Shown here one piece after another: positions 9,526 through 17,781 of a DNA stretch of 64,000 nt (the first letter of the stretch is position 1; each line of letters starts with the position of its first letter). Location: contig CAWBKX010000002.1 of NCBI GenBank assembly GCA_963789565.1, positions 372,001 to 436,000 on the forward strand, written 5' to 3'. A program made the translations under genes and the position numbers. The notes below the pieces were generated by a model. The model was given only the letters and a program-made list of their open reading frames with translations, was not told where the DNA came from and searched no databases. The DNA comes from CALAGB01 sp963789565. GTDB taxonomy: Bacteria; Chloroflexota; Chloroflexia; Thermomicrobiales; Thermomicrobiaceae.

Positions 9526-10583
9526 AGGAGGCTCGGCCTCACCGTGCGCCACGCACGCATCAGCGGCTTGGCATATATGCGCTCGAACATTCCGGGATAG
9601 GTGACGACGGCACCGCCAAAGCCTTGCTTGAAACGATAGACGCCCCACATCCCATCTCTCACGTTCACCGACCCATGTTCGCCGGATGTGCCATCTGGAG
9701 GCCTGTCGTCGGTTGGTATTCCCCACAGGTCGTAGGATTCGCATCCAGAATCCCTGGCCCACTGCATGGCCGCGTACTGAATGGAATATGCAGGCATGTG
9801 TCGTTGGAATTCAGTGCGCGTGGCGCCATACATGTAGATCGCCTCTTCGGGCGTCTTGAAGGCCAGCAAACCGGCTGCTGGAGCGCCGTCGTACTCGGCC
9901 AGAAACAGTGCCGCATCATCGCCGAACACTCGCATCATATCGTCAAAGTATTCAATCGCATGGATACCAAATTCGTCACGTTCAGCAGTCTCCGCCAGCA
10001 GCTGATAAAAGATTGGGACGTCACGTACGCCGCCGCGCCGCACCGTCACACCCCTGCGTTCCGCCAAACGCACGTTGTAACGCGTCTTGGTCTTCATCGC
10101 CGCCAGGAGTTCATCGTCCGATTTATCAACCATGACCTTGATCGTTCGTCTCGGTTGAACGAGGACGTCATTGGACGTCCACAAAGCCGAGCGCCCCAGT
10201 CGCAACGGAAGGTCAACTGTCTCCGGCTCAATCAAGACTGCGATCGACCTGCGAGCGCGACATTCGACGTCGACGGCCTGAGTAAATGCGGCCAGCTCGC
10301 CAACGGACAGGTCACCAGCAATCGGGCCGCGAGGCACATAGGCGACGCTGAACGGACCAACCTTACGGTAGAGAAGCTGCGCAGCAATGCGCGGCTCGTC
10401 ATCAACGACGAGCAGTAAGCGCACCGGAAGCCAGCCATGCAGCGATTTGAACTCGCCCCATGTCCAGGACTGCAGAAGATGCCCCTGCAATGCAGACACG
10501 GCCGCATCCCACGTCGTGGCGTCATCTACTGCACTAACGCTCGATGTCTCATTGCGGGTACTTGGTGAAGTCACGATGGTCAC
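9522..10583 (-). CDS. FemAB/FemX-family aminoacyltransferase
   Basis: A 353-aa protein of the Fem family, which uses aminoacyl-tRNA to add amino acids to the peptidoglycan stem peptide, building interpeptide bridges. Family features are visible: WTWGEFKSLHGW near residue 40, MKTKTRYNVRLAERRGV at about 150-165, a second GNAT-like half with AAGLLAFKTPEEAIYMYGA, and the C-terminal YRFKQGFGG. The start is GTG 10583, overlapping the HEAT-gene stop by 4 nt; a second in-frame GTG lies at 10574. Its place directly before murE supports a role in cell-wall peptide branching. A branch on a Lys/Orn side chain is an inference. Confidence 0.88.
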   Translation of the reverse strand: MTIVTSPSTRNETSSVSAVDDATTWDAAVSALQGHLLQSWTWGEFKSLHGWLPVRLLLVVDDEPRIAAQLLYRKVGPFSVAYVPRGPIAGDLSVGELAAFTQAVDVECRARRSIAVLIEPETVDLPLRLGRSALWTSNDVLVQPRRTIKVMVDKSDDELLAAMKTKTRYNVRLAERRGVTVRRGGVRDVPIFYQLLAETAERDEFGIHAIEYFDDMMRVFGDDAALFLAEYDGAPAAGLLAFKTPEEAIYMYGATRTEFQRHMPAYSIQYAAMQWARDSGCESYDLWGIPTDDRPPDGTSGEHGSVNVRDGMWGVYRFKQGFGGAVVTYPGMFERIYAKPLMRAWRTVRPSLL

Positions 10584-11530
10584 GGCGAGAGGCGCATCGG
10601 ATCGATCGAAACCGTCGCTTGGTTGAGGGCTTCCTGGGCAGTCTCACGAGTTGCGGCATCGCCGTCGCGCGCCAAGCGTCGCAGAGCCCCGACTGAGACT
10701 TTGCCGCCAATCTGACCCAACGCGGTTACGGCCGCCATGCGTACCTCAGCATCCTCGTCATCGACGAGATCGAGCAACAGGTTTACGGCACGCTCGTCAC
10801 CGAACTCCCCGATTGCACGCACCGCTTCGAATCGAATCTCTGCGTCGGGATCTTGCATTTCGACCAGCACGGTTGAAAACCAGCGCTCGGATAGATTGCG
10901 CCCCATGGCAAAGATGCTGGAGATGTGGAGGTCATGAATGATCGAGTCGAATGCTTCTGAAATGGCTTCCTCGACTTCGTCATCCTCAAAGTACGCCGCC
11001 GACTCGAGCGCGCGGCGCCGAACAGCCACGAGCTCCTCCGACTGAAAGATCTCAATCAACCTGTCGTGGATACGCGACGCTCGCTCGTTGTCTAGTCTGC
11101 CAACTGACGCCAAATAGGCGAATCGACCAAGCCCATCAACGATTGCCTCGCGCACAGCCGCGTCAAACTCAGTGTCGAGCATGCCAAGCAACAAATCCGC
11201 CAGGCGAGGGTTCTCGTCTTCCCAGAGACCCTGAATCGCCAGGACCCGAACTTCCGCGTCAGGGTCCTCGACGAATTGACCCTGGACGCGTGCGAAGCTC
11301 AGTTCCACGTTTGTTTCGGACTGCTCGAGCATTTGTCGCACGACGAAACGCCGCGCCTCGACTGGGAGAGAGCGCAGTGTCGGCATGATCGCGGCCGCGG
11401 TACCGCGATCGATGTCTGACAGTTTCAGAACATCGCTCGCGTTCCGCTTACCGCTGGTGAGTTCGGAGATTGCCTGAATCAGCTCGGGGTCGAGGTCTTC
11501 AGGACTTGGCGGGTTCGTAGTAAAAAACAT
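10580..11530 (-). CDS. HEAT-repeat protein
   Basis: A 316-aa, strongly acidic, alpha-helical protein. HEAT/PBS-lyase-type repeats cover most of its length, for example EVRVLAIQGLWEDENPRLAD, AVREAIVDGLGRFAYLAS, EIRFEAVRAIGEFGDERAVN, EVRMAAVTALGQIGG and TRETAQEALNQA. Such solenoids usually bind other proteins. There is no signal peptide. ATG 11530 has GTGGAAG just upstream and lies inside the end of the preceding gene (32-nt overlap). Its own stop overlaps femAB. The catalytic residues of phycobilin lyases are not expected in this context; I read it as a scaffold for the neighbouring envelope proteins, which is an inference. Confidence 0.85.
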   Translation of the reverse strand: MFFTTNPPSPEDLDPELIQAISELTSGKRNASDVLKLSDIDRGTAAAIMPTLRSLPVEARRFVVRQMLEQSETNVELSFARVQGQFVEDPDAEVRVLAIQGLWEDENPRLADLLLGMLDTEFDAAVREAIVDGLGRFAYLASVGRLDNERASRIHDRLIEIFQSEELVAVRRRALESAAYFEDDEVEEAISEAFDSIIHDLHISSIFAMGRNLSERWFSTVLVEMQDPDAEIRFEAVRAIGEFGDERAVNLLLDLVDDEDAEVRMAAVTALGQIGGKVSVGALRRLARDGDAATRETAQEALNQATVSIDPMRLSP

Positions 11531-13196
11531 CTTCCACGTCTGGATCTGTACTGAATGACGAACTCTCGTTGGCAGTCACAATGGATCGAATCAGTTCCGC
11601 ACTCATCGGACGCTCGACATTGCAGGCGGGCACGAGGTCATCCAGCATCGTCATGAATTTCGGATTGTCAGATGAGCCGACCTGTTCGCCAACTCGCTCC
11701 ATCACAGCCGCAAGCGTCAGTTCTGGGCGCCGTCGAATGCGTTCCTCGAGCAGCGGCAGGTTCGCGAGCTGCGGGAACCGGTTCTCGGAGACAACCATAT
11801 CTTCCTGCGTAGCGCAGTAGAACGTCATCGGGCGGAACACATAGCGGGCGCGCTTCTCGTCAACCTGCAGAAGCTTACGGTCTTCGCCCGAGACCGCGAG
11901 ATACTCGATCAGGAAGCGCCCGTCCTGCTCGCTTCGCTCAACGGTGAAGAGCGCGCCAGGCACCAGGTTCTCAAGGAAGAAACGCTCCAGGCCGGCGACG
12001 TAGCCTCCTCGGTTTCCCGACGGAAAGTGAAGCTCGACAAAGAACGTTTCGTAGTTCTGTGGAGACTCGAAAACGAGTACAGCGGCACGCTGATCGGGAA
12101 GTTCCGGTTTCGGAAACAGCGACGTAAACAGTCCATTGAGCGGCAGCACGCCATACTGGTACTCGTAGAAGGTCAGCACGTGCTCGACGACCGTTTCACC
12201 CGGTGGTAGCTCGGCGGGAGCTTCGTCCGTCAGGAATCGGTAGTCAGTTCCGATTTCGCTCGGTTTCCGCTTGCCTGTGCCAATGACGGGCAGTCCACTC
12301 GTTGACCAGTAACGTTGCATCGACGTTCCGACGTATTCGAACTCTCGCTGCTCGCGGGACAAGCGAAAGTCAATCGCAAAACGCATCAAATTGTATTCTT
12401 GGGCGTTCGGACGAACGCCAAGCACGTCCTGCAGCAAGACTTCATCGGAAAGAGGTTCGTTCCGCTCGACGAGATACTCACGAAGCCGACGCAAATCTCC
12501 GCGGCTGAGGCGCGGGACCTTTTCCTCGGCCATCCAAAGATCGCCGAAGCTCGCCACACTTATCTCATCGCGAAGTTGCGCCGCGATCGATTTCGCAAGC
12601 GCATCGTCATCGACCTCACTGACGTCGGTGACCATTGTTTCGGGCCGAGCCGGAACGACGCGCTCAACCGGCTCTTCGATTGCCTCTTCAGATTCCAGTG
12701 CTTCCATGGCAAGGTCTTCGGCCTCCATCTCCTCAGATTCGGAGACTGAAGGACCTCCAACAAGCTCGGGCTCAGAAACCTCTGGGAGGTGAGCGACTTT
12801 AGCGCGCTTCAGGTGTTGCTTTGGTCGATCCGGTACTTGCTTGGGTTCGGTAAAGCGCTCAGCGAGAACGTGCTCGCTGTCGATACGCGGTGGGCTAGGC
12901 GGTGTACCCTGCATCGTTGTCGTGGCGTAGAGATTCTCTTCGATCTCCTCGACGCCAAACACGGCACCATTTGCCCGCACGATCTTCTCGACGCTCGCCT
13001 GCCACTCTTCGGCCGAGTGCTCGCCCTTTGTGGCAGCCAGGTATGCCCCCAACGACGACATTGACGCCCGAATTGGCGCCGTCTTCGGGAAGAACCGAGC
13101 CGTAGCCCGCATCACGTTGAACACGTCCAACGCGATTTCTTGATCTGCTTTTTTGCCCTTGAAACTGGGCGTGGGTGTGACCTCTGTCGCCTGCAT
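11499..13196 (-). CDS. Large acidic protein of unknown function in envelope operon
   Basis: A 565-aa protein I do not recognise. Residues 1-90 are helical and basic. Residues about 130-215 are very rich in Glu/Ser/Pro and look disordered (SEPELVGGPSVSESEEMEAE). Residues about 220-310 form a helical module (RLSRGDLRRLREYLVERNEP...) that recalls winged-helix domains. Residues 320-500 look like a compact alpha/beta domain. The end repeats a short helical module (MSAELIRSIVTANESSSF). No signal peptide or membrane segment is seen. ATG 13196 is preceded by AGAGGAG at about 12 nt. It is translated between the 42-aa ORF (38 bp upstream) and the HEAT gene (overlapping). A regulatory or scaffolding job in wall synthesis is only suggested by position. 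Confidence 0.75.
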   Translation of the reverse strand: MQATEVTPTPSFKGKKADQEIALDVFNVMRATARFFPKTAPIRASMSSLGAYLAATKGEHSAEEWQASVEKIVRANGAVFGVEEIEENLYATTTMQGTPPSPPRIDSEHVLAERFTEPKQVPDRPKQHLKRAKVAHLPEVSEPELVGGPSVSESEEMEAEDLAMEALESEEAIEEPVERVVPARPETMVTDVSEVDDDALAKSIAAQLRDEISVASFGDLWMAEEKVPRLSRGDLRRLREYLVERNEPLSDEVLLQDVLGVRPNAQEYNLMRFAIDFRLSREQREFEYVGTSMQRYWSTSGLPVIGTGKRKPSEIGTDYRFLTDEAPAELPPGETVVEHVLTFYEYQYGVLPLNGLFTSLFPKPELPDQRAAVLVFESPQNYETFFVELHFPSGNRGGYVAGLERFFLENLVPGALFTVERSEQDGRFLIEYLAVSGEDRKLLQVDEKRARYVFRPMTFYCATQEDMVVSENRFPQLANLPLLEERIRRRPELTLAAVMERVGEQVGSSDNPKFMTMLDDLVPACNVERPMSAELIRSIVTANESSSFSTDPDVEDVFYYEPAKS

Positions 13197-13234
13197 GCCC
13201 GTCGCACGCTCCTCTTGCCTGCCTGGCGGGACTG

Positions 13235-13363
13235 CTATTTCGACGAGCTCGCCCGATCACGCAGTGCCTTGACGAGGTCAGCCGTTGTCATCGGCTGGCT
13301 CGAATTTCTAAGAACGGTCAACAAATACGTAATGTGTTCGCTGCTGAGCTGGATATTGTCCAT
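13235..13363 (-). CDS. 42-aa small protein, first gene of the murE operon
   Basis: A short reading frame, MDNIQLSSEHITYLLTVLRN then SSQPMTTADLVKALRDRASSSK. It looks like a complete small helix-turn-helix-like module: a helix with L-x2-L-L spacing, a PMTT turn, then a recognition-type helix DLVKALRDR. It is preceded by AGGGA nine bases before ATG 13363 and lies 25-31 bp below a plausible promoter. It ends 38 bp before the 565-aa gene. The pattern PMTTADLVKAL recalls HARE-HTH-type domains. An alternative is a leader peptide, or the detached N-terminus of the next protein separated by an old stop/frameshift. Confidence 0.55.
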   Translation of the reverse strand: MDNIQLSSEHITYLLTVLRNSSQPMTTADLVKALRDRASSSK

Positions 13364-13393
13364 GGCGGTCCCTATCTACAATCTAACCGTTGA

Positions 13394-13422
13394 AGTCTAC
13401 ACGGGCGCGTTCAATCCGACAA
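13394..13422 (-). promoter_or_regulatory. Promoter of the murE operon
   Basis: On the minus strand, TTGTCG (13422-13417) and TAGACT (13399-13394) are separated by 17 bp. Transcription would start about 24 nt before the ATG of the 42-aa ORF. This also separates the operon from the upstream ROK gene on the same strand. The same TAGACT -10 occurs before tRNA-Asn. Confidence 0.5.
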
Positions 13423-13424
13423 TT

Positions 13425-14489
13425 TTATCGCGCGACAGGCTCGTCGTTCCGCACGCTTTGCAGCGCCAGGGCCACCGCACCCAATACCGTGGAGTCCGGC
13501 CCGAGCTGGCTTGCGGTCAGACGGACACGACGAGCAGCTGAAGGGAATGAGTATTGCCTGACTCTTGCGCTCAACGGATCCATCAATAGCGAGCCCACGT
13601 CGGAAACAGATCCTCCGATGATGACCGTGGATGGATTGAGCGTCGTGATGAGATTGGCGACGGCCAACCCGAGAACCTGAACGGTCTCGGTCACGATCTC
13701 AAGCGCGACGGAGTCCCCGCGACGCGCTGCATCAAAGATGGCCTTGACGGTGATAGTGCTGGGGTTCGACCAGCGACCGAGATCGGCTTCGGGACTGCTT
13801 TCCAGGCGTTCTCGGAACCGCGCCACGATTGACGGTGCCGCGGCGTAGGCTTCGAGGTGTCCAGGCTTTCCGCACGAACAGATCGGACCTCCGATCGATA
13901 CCACCATGTGGCCGATCTCACCCGCCGTGCTGCTGGCACCATGCAACAGCCGCCCGTCGACGATGATGCCTCCACCTACTCCGGTGCCGAGGTGAACATA
14001 GACCACATCGTCCGAGCCTCGCGCCGCACCATACAGGATCTCACCAAGCGCGGCGGCCCGAGCGCTGTTGTCGATTACCGTGCGGATATTGAGATCGTCT
14101 TCAATGAGGTTGACGAGAGGGAAGTTCTCGAAGCCGGGGGCGCGATGGGACAGGAGCGTAATACCACGAGTAACGTCGACCGGTCCACCGAAGGCGAGGC
14201 CGACTCTGATGATGCTTTCTCTTTCGATCCGTGCGGAGTGACACGCTTGGTCGACGAGTCCTCGCACAATCTCGAGAGCGTCCGCCGCTGGAGTCATGCT
14301 GTCGATGGATCGAGCTTGTCCAACGATGCGGCCCGAGCCGTCGGCGATGACGACGCGTTGCCCACGCCCACCAATTTCGATTCCGCATACATTGATTTTC
14401 GAGGCGACTCGAGTGTTCCATCCACCCGGCAATCGAACTTGCTCCAAGGTGGCCTCCAGTGTGCTTCGACGGCGGACATCGGCCCCCAC
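13425..14489 (-). CDS. ROK-family protein, probably non-catalytic or regulatory
   Basis: A 354-aa ROK (repressor, ORF, kinase) fold protein. The ATP-binding phosphate-1 region starts INVCGIEIGGRGQRVVIAD. The sugar/phosphate-2 loop VHLGTGVGGGIIVDG and the zinc site EIGHM...CSCGKPGHLEAY are clear; the usual last Cys of CxCGxxGCxE is His here. In the catalytic segment, active kinases have ENDANAAALGE. This protein has DNSARAAALGE, so the catalytic Asp is Ser. That pattern is common in ROK regulators, yet no N-terminal helix-turn-helix domain is present, only about 30 extra residues. The start is uncertain: GTG 14489, or a TTG about 60 nt later behind GGAG. It may bind a sugar without phosphorylating it. 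Confidence 0.85.
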   Translation of the reverse strand: MGADVRRRSTLEATLEQVRLPGGWNTRVASKINVCGIEIGGRGQRVVIADGSGRIVGQARSIDSMTPAADALEIVRGLVDQACHSARIERESIIRVGLAFGGPVDVTRGITLLSHRAPGFENFPLVNLIEDDLNIRTVIDNSARAAALGEILYGAARGSDDVVYVHLGTGVGGGIIVDGRLLHGASSTAGEIGHMVVSIGGPICSCGKPGHLEAYAAAPSIVARFRERLESSPEADLGRWSNPSTITVKAIFDAARRGDSVALEIVTETVQVLGLAVANLITTLNPSTVIIGGSVSDVGSLLMDPLSARVRQYSFPSAARRVRLTASQLGPDSTVLGAVALALQSVRNDEPVAR

Positions 14490-14595
14490 TGCCGACGCTG
14501 TCCGCGGTCAAGAAAGGTCATTCTAGCACGGCGTTTGGAGTTTGTGCGCAAATGCACGAACTGCTGGTGAGCGGCCGTCGGAGGCCGTTCAACGC

Positions 14596-14625
14596 TTGCA
14601 TCCAACGCAATGCGGATGTTAGACT
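14596..14625 (+). promoter_or_regulatory. Promoter of tRNA-Asn
   Basis: TTGCAT (14596-14601) and TAGACT (14620-14625) are spaced 18 bp apart and end 25 bp before the mature tRNA 5' end. Confidence 0.5.
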
Positions 14626-14650
14626 CTCGCTTGCTCGTTGGGGCGATTAT

Positions 14651-14725
14651 TCCCCGATAGCTCAATGGTAGAGCGGGCGGCTGTTAACCGCTAGGTTGTA
14701 GGTTCGAGTCCTACTCGGGGAGCCA
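14651..14725 (+). tRNA. tRNA-Asn (anticodon GTT)
   Basis: A full cloverleaf is visible. The acceptor stem TCCCCGA/TCGGGGA is followed by discriminator G and an encoded CCA. The D-arm is GCTCAATGGTAGAGC, the anticodon arm GGCGG-CTGTTAA-CCGCT with GTT at 14683-14685, and the T-arm GTAGG-TTCGAGT-CCTAC. Unlike the Pro and Gly tRNAs in this window, its CCA is encoded. Confidence 0.97.
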
Positions 14726-14984
14726 GCTTGACAGGCATCACGGAGTCATTCCGGAGATGCTGTTATAGTTTCCGTCACCCAGACGCGAGATCCGCTGACA
14801 TCGACACCAGTACCAACTCTCTTCACCGCCGACGTCACATTTGCTCACCATTGCCGTCTCTCGGACGGAGTTCGGCACGCGACAGGTTGGTCGCCGAGCC
14901 CATTTGAGAAAGCAAAACGGTGGTCGGCTGTCCTCATGCTACACTGCCCAGCAATGCGTTCTCTCGCGAAATCTGGAGGTTCCT

Positions 14985-15968
14985 ATGCTGGCGCTGAGTG
15001 GTGACGATGTTCGCGCTCTGGTTCCAATGACGCGCGCAATCGAATTGATGAAAGAAGTCTTTGGTGAGCTCTCAGCGGGACGCGCGTTCGCTCCACTGCG
15101 CACGCCCATCGACGTCCCCGATCAATCAGCGGTCACCCTCTTCATGCCCGCATCCGTGCCTTCTCAGCAGGGGCTCGGACTCAAGATCGTCTCAGTATTC
15201 CCGAACAATAGAGACGTCGGCAAGCCCACGATCCACGCACTCGTTGCTCTCGTCAGCGCTCAAACTGGCGAGCCGTTGGCGATCATGGACGGGACGTTTC
15301 TGACCGCACTGCGAACCGGCGCGGTTTCCGGAGCGGCAACTGACCTTCTCGCGCGTCGTGACAGTCGCGTACTCACGTGTATCGGCGCCGGGACACAGGG
15401 CGTGACGCAAGCATTGGCCGTGTCGTCCGTCCGTCCGATCGAACGCATTTACGTCGCTGACATCAACGCCCAATCCGCCAACACCTTCGCCGCGCGGCTC
15501 GGGGAATTCGCGCCGGAGCTCGCGGAACGAGTGGAAATGGTGACCGACCTCGACCGCGCCGTGTCAGAATCGGACGTTATCTGCACCGCCACCACCTCAC
15601 GCACAGCCGTGTTTGACGACAGCTCGCTCAAGCGCGGAGTGCACATCAACGCGATCGGCGCCTTCACACCGGAAATGCAGGAGATACCGGTCGCGACCGT
15701 CAAGCGTGCCCGCATCGTAGTCGACAACGTCGACGCCGTGATGGCCGAGGCCGGAGACCTCATCATCCCGGTTAACGCGGGCGAGGTTGAGCGAAGCCGA
15801 GTAGCGCTCGAACTGGGACACATCGTGAATGGGTCAGAAGGCCGACGTGACGAAAACGAAGTGACGCTTTTCAAATCGGTCGGCAACGCGGTGCAAGACA
15901 TTATTGTGGGCCACGAGGCGGTCGCGATGGCCGAGAAGCACGGTCGCGGGCAACACATCGCGTTGTGA
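14985..15968 (+). CDS. Ornithine cyclodeaminase / mu-crystallin family protein
   Basis: A 327-aa NAD(P)-binding protein. The N-terminal half carries the substrate-binding pattern typical of the family (R in LRTPIDVP, K in GLGLKIVSVFPNN). A Rossmann domain starts at about residue 125 with the fingerprint CIGAGTQGVTQALA, followed by the acidic beta-2 end YVADIN. Members deaminate ornithine to proline, oxidise alanine, or reduce ketimines, so the substrate cannot be assigned by reading. ATG 14985 has GGAGG 5 nt upstream; a longer frame to 14841 would add unrelated residues. It is monocistronic and closed by a strong hairpin. Confidence 0.88.
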   Translation: MLALSGDDVRALVPMTRAIELMKEVFGELSAGRAFAPLRTPIDVPDQSAVTLFMPASVPSQQGLGLKIVSVFPNNRDVGKPTIHALVALVSAQTGEPLAIMDGTFLTALRTGAVSGAATDLLARRDSRVLTCIGAGTQGVTQALAVSSVRPIERIYVADINAQSANTFAARLGEFAPELAERVEMVTDLDRAVSESDVICTATTSRTAVFDDSSLKRGVHINAIGAFTPEMQEIPVATVKRARIVVDNVDAVMAEAGDLIIPVNAGEVERSRVALELGHIVNGSEGRRDENEVTLFKSVGNAVQDIIVGHEAVAMAEKHGRGQHIAL

Positions 15969-15994
15969 TCCATCATCACAGTATCGAACCGAAA

Positions 15995-16024
15995 CGGCCC
16001 AGTCCCTTAGACTGGGCCGCTTTC
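15995..16024. terminator. Terminator between convergent genes
   Basis: A perfect 10-bp stem CGGCCCAGTC/GACTGGGCCG with a 5-nt loop. It is followed by CTTTCATT on the plus strand and preceded by GAAA, so it can serve both converging genes (OCD-like on plus, nuoF on minus). Confidence 0.8.
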
Positions 16025-16050
16025 ATTCAGCGTGAAGTTTGAATCTCGTG

Positions 16051-17781
16051 CTACATCGCGCCGGTCAGCGAGAGGACTGCCGGTCTGCTCTCCATCGGGC
16101 AAACTCCCGCGGGGCATTCGCCCTCTTCCGTGTGGGCGGCGAATTCCTCCGGGAAGGCGTGCATCATCCCCAGCAACGGCATCGGAGCTACCTGGCCCAA
16201 ACCGCAAAGCGAAAGATCGATGACATTCCGGCTCGTGTTCTCGATCAGGTCGTTCTCACCTTCTCGCGCCTCGCCGTTGCGGATGCGATCGACAATTTCC
16301 AGGAGCGCCGGGTTTCCCAAACGGCACGGCGTGCACTTGGCGCACGATTCGTAGCGATTGAAGGCGGTCAAGTAACGAGCAAAATCGACCGCGCAGACCG
16401 TCTCGTCAAAGACCACGAACCCGCCAGAGCCAAGCATGCCGCCCGCTTCGGTCATAGAGTCGAAATCGACGGTCAAATCGAGCTGGTCTTCCTTGAGCGG
16501 TCCGGCAGAAACACCACCGGTTTGCACACCCTTGAAGGTGTAGCCTTCCTTCATGCCGCCCCAGATTCCGAAGATCAGATCTCGCAGCGGCAGACCCATC
16601 TCGACTTCAGCAAGCCCGATTCGGTCCACGGGGCCTTGTACGGTGACGAGCTTGGTCCCTTTGCTTTTTTCAGTGCCGAGTGACGCGTACCACTCGCCCC
16701 CGTTGTTGATGATGCTCGGAACACACGCATAGGTTTCGGTGTTGTTGAGGACTGTCGGCCGTCGCCAAACGCCCTCCTCGACCGAGCGCGGTGGCTTGGT
16801 GCGCGGCTGACCGCGCAGGCCCATGAGCGAATACATCAGCGCTGAGCCCTCACCGCAAATATAGGCTCCGCCACCGGTGCGGGTCTTGACGTGGACGGTG
16901 ATCCCGGTGCCGAGGATGTTTTCACCCAACAAACCGAGATCGTAGGCTTCCTCGACCGCTTTGCGAAAGCGCTTGATCGCCAAAACGTGCTCACCACCGA
17001 CGTAGTTGTAGCCGTTGGTCGTTTCGAGCGCGAAACAGCCGATCATGATGCCTTCGAGCACGAGGTGCGGGTTGCTTTCGATCAGGCGCCGGTCCTTATA
17101 AACGTTCGGCTCCCCTTCGTGGCTGTTTGCCACGACGTACTTCGGCCAGGCCTGAGTTCGGCGGCCGCTCTCCCACTTGATTCCTGCAGGAAACCCGGCA
17201 CCCCCACGGCCACGAACGTTGGCGGTCTTCACTTCCGCCACCACTTCGTCCGGCGTCATATCGAACAGGGCTTTGATCCAGGCTGAATATCCCCCGACTG
17301 CGATGTAATCTTCGACCGACTCCGGGTTAATCGAGCCCGCATGCTCGAACAGGAGGCGTCGCTGCCCCTTCATGAAGGGGTGCTCGCTCAGCGGTTGAAT
17401 GCCATTGAATGCCTCATCGGAGCGCACCCCCATGGCCCACTCAGCCAGCACATCGCCGCGCTTGATCGCCGCAACAAGCTCCGGGACGCGCTCCGTGGTG
17501 ATGTTCATGTAGACGACGGGAGGATGGTTCGGCCCCGTGACTTCCACGAACGGCTCGGCCCAACACCAGCCGGCACATCCGACTTCGCGCAGCTCAGCAT
17601 CAAGGTTGGCTTGTTCCAGCCCCAACCGGAGATGGTCGAATGTCTTGGCGGCGCCCCGCGCGAGACTGCATTCACTGATACCGACGCTCACCGACCAATG
17701 TTCCCCGGCCAACCGCCGCGACCAACGGTCGGAGGCATCCGCGGAATACTTTTTGAAATCGTCTCGACTATTCAACGCCAT
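16051..17781 (-). CDS. nuoF: NADH-dehydrogenase flavoprotein subunit, NuoF/HydB type
   Basis: A 576-aa flavoprotein that would bind FMN, NADH and a [4Fe-4S] cluster. An N-terminal thioredoxin-like domain (about 1-120) is followed by the core, with RGRGGAGFPAG, GGGAYICGE and the N3 cluster motif ESCAKCTPCRLG plus a distal Cys (SLCGLG). The N-terminal [2Fe-2S] site has GISECSLARGA and GCAGWC, so one of the usual four Cys is missing. Two NADH/FMN loop positions also differ from complex I: ANSHEGEP instead of NADEGEP, and GEGSAL instead of GEETAL. The C-terminal ferredoxin of HydB is absent. ATG 17781 has GGAGG at 6 nt and overlaps nuoE by 14 nt. No other complex I, formate dehydrogenase or hydrogenase gene lies nearby. 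Confidence 0.9.
   Translation of the reverse strand: MALNSRDDFKKYSADASDRWSRRLAGEHWSVSVGISECSLARGAAKTFDHLRLGLEQANLDAELREVGCAGWCWAEPFVEVTGPNHPPVVYMNITTERVPELVAAIKRGDVLAEWAMGVRSDEAFNGIQPLSEHPFMKGQRRLLFEHAGSINPESVEDYIAVGGYSAWIKALFDMTPDEVVAEVKTANVRGRGGAGFPAGIKWESGRRTQAWPKYVVANSHEGEPNVYKDRRLIESNPHLVLEGIMIGCFALETTNGYNYVGGEHVLAIKRFRKAVEEAYDLGLLGENILGTGITVHVKTRTGGGAYICGEGSALMYSLMGLRGQPRTKPPRSVEEGVWRRPTVLNNTETYACVPSIINNGGEWYASLGTEKSKGTKLVTVQGPVDRIGLAEVEMGLPLRDLIFGIWGGMKEGYTFKGVQTGGVSAGPLKEDQLDLTVDFDSMTEAGGMLGSGGFVVFDETVCAVDFARYLTAFNRYESCAKCTPCRLGNPALLEIVDRIRNGEAREGENDLIENTSRNVIDLSLCGLGQVAPMPLLGMMHAFPEEFAAHTEEGECPAGVCPMESRPAVLSLTGAM

Noticed and set aside
11499..13363. Toxin-antitoxin or defence system reading of the 42-aa and 565-aa genes
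   Set aside because: No toxin fold, nuclease or NTPase motif is visible, and the pair is embedded in a cell-wall operon.
13857..14570. 237-aa plus-strand frame opposite the ROK gene
   Set aside because: The ROK motifs on the minus strand are unmistakable; the plus frame has no family features.
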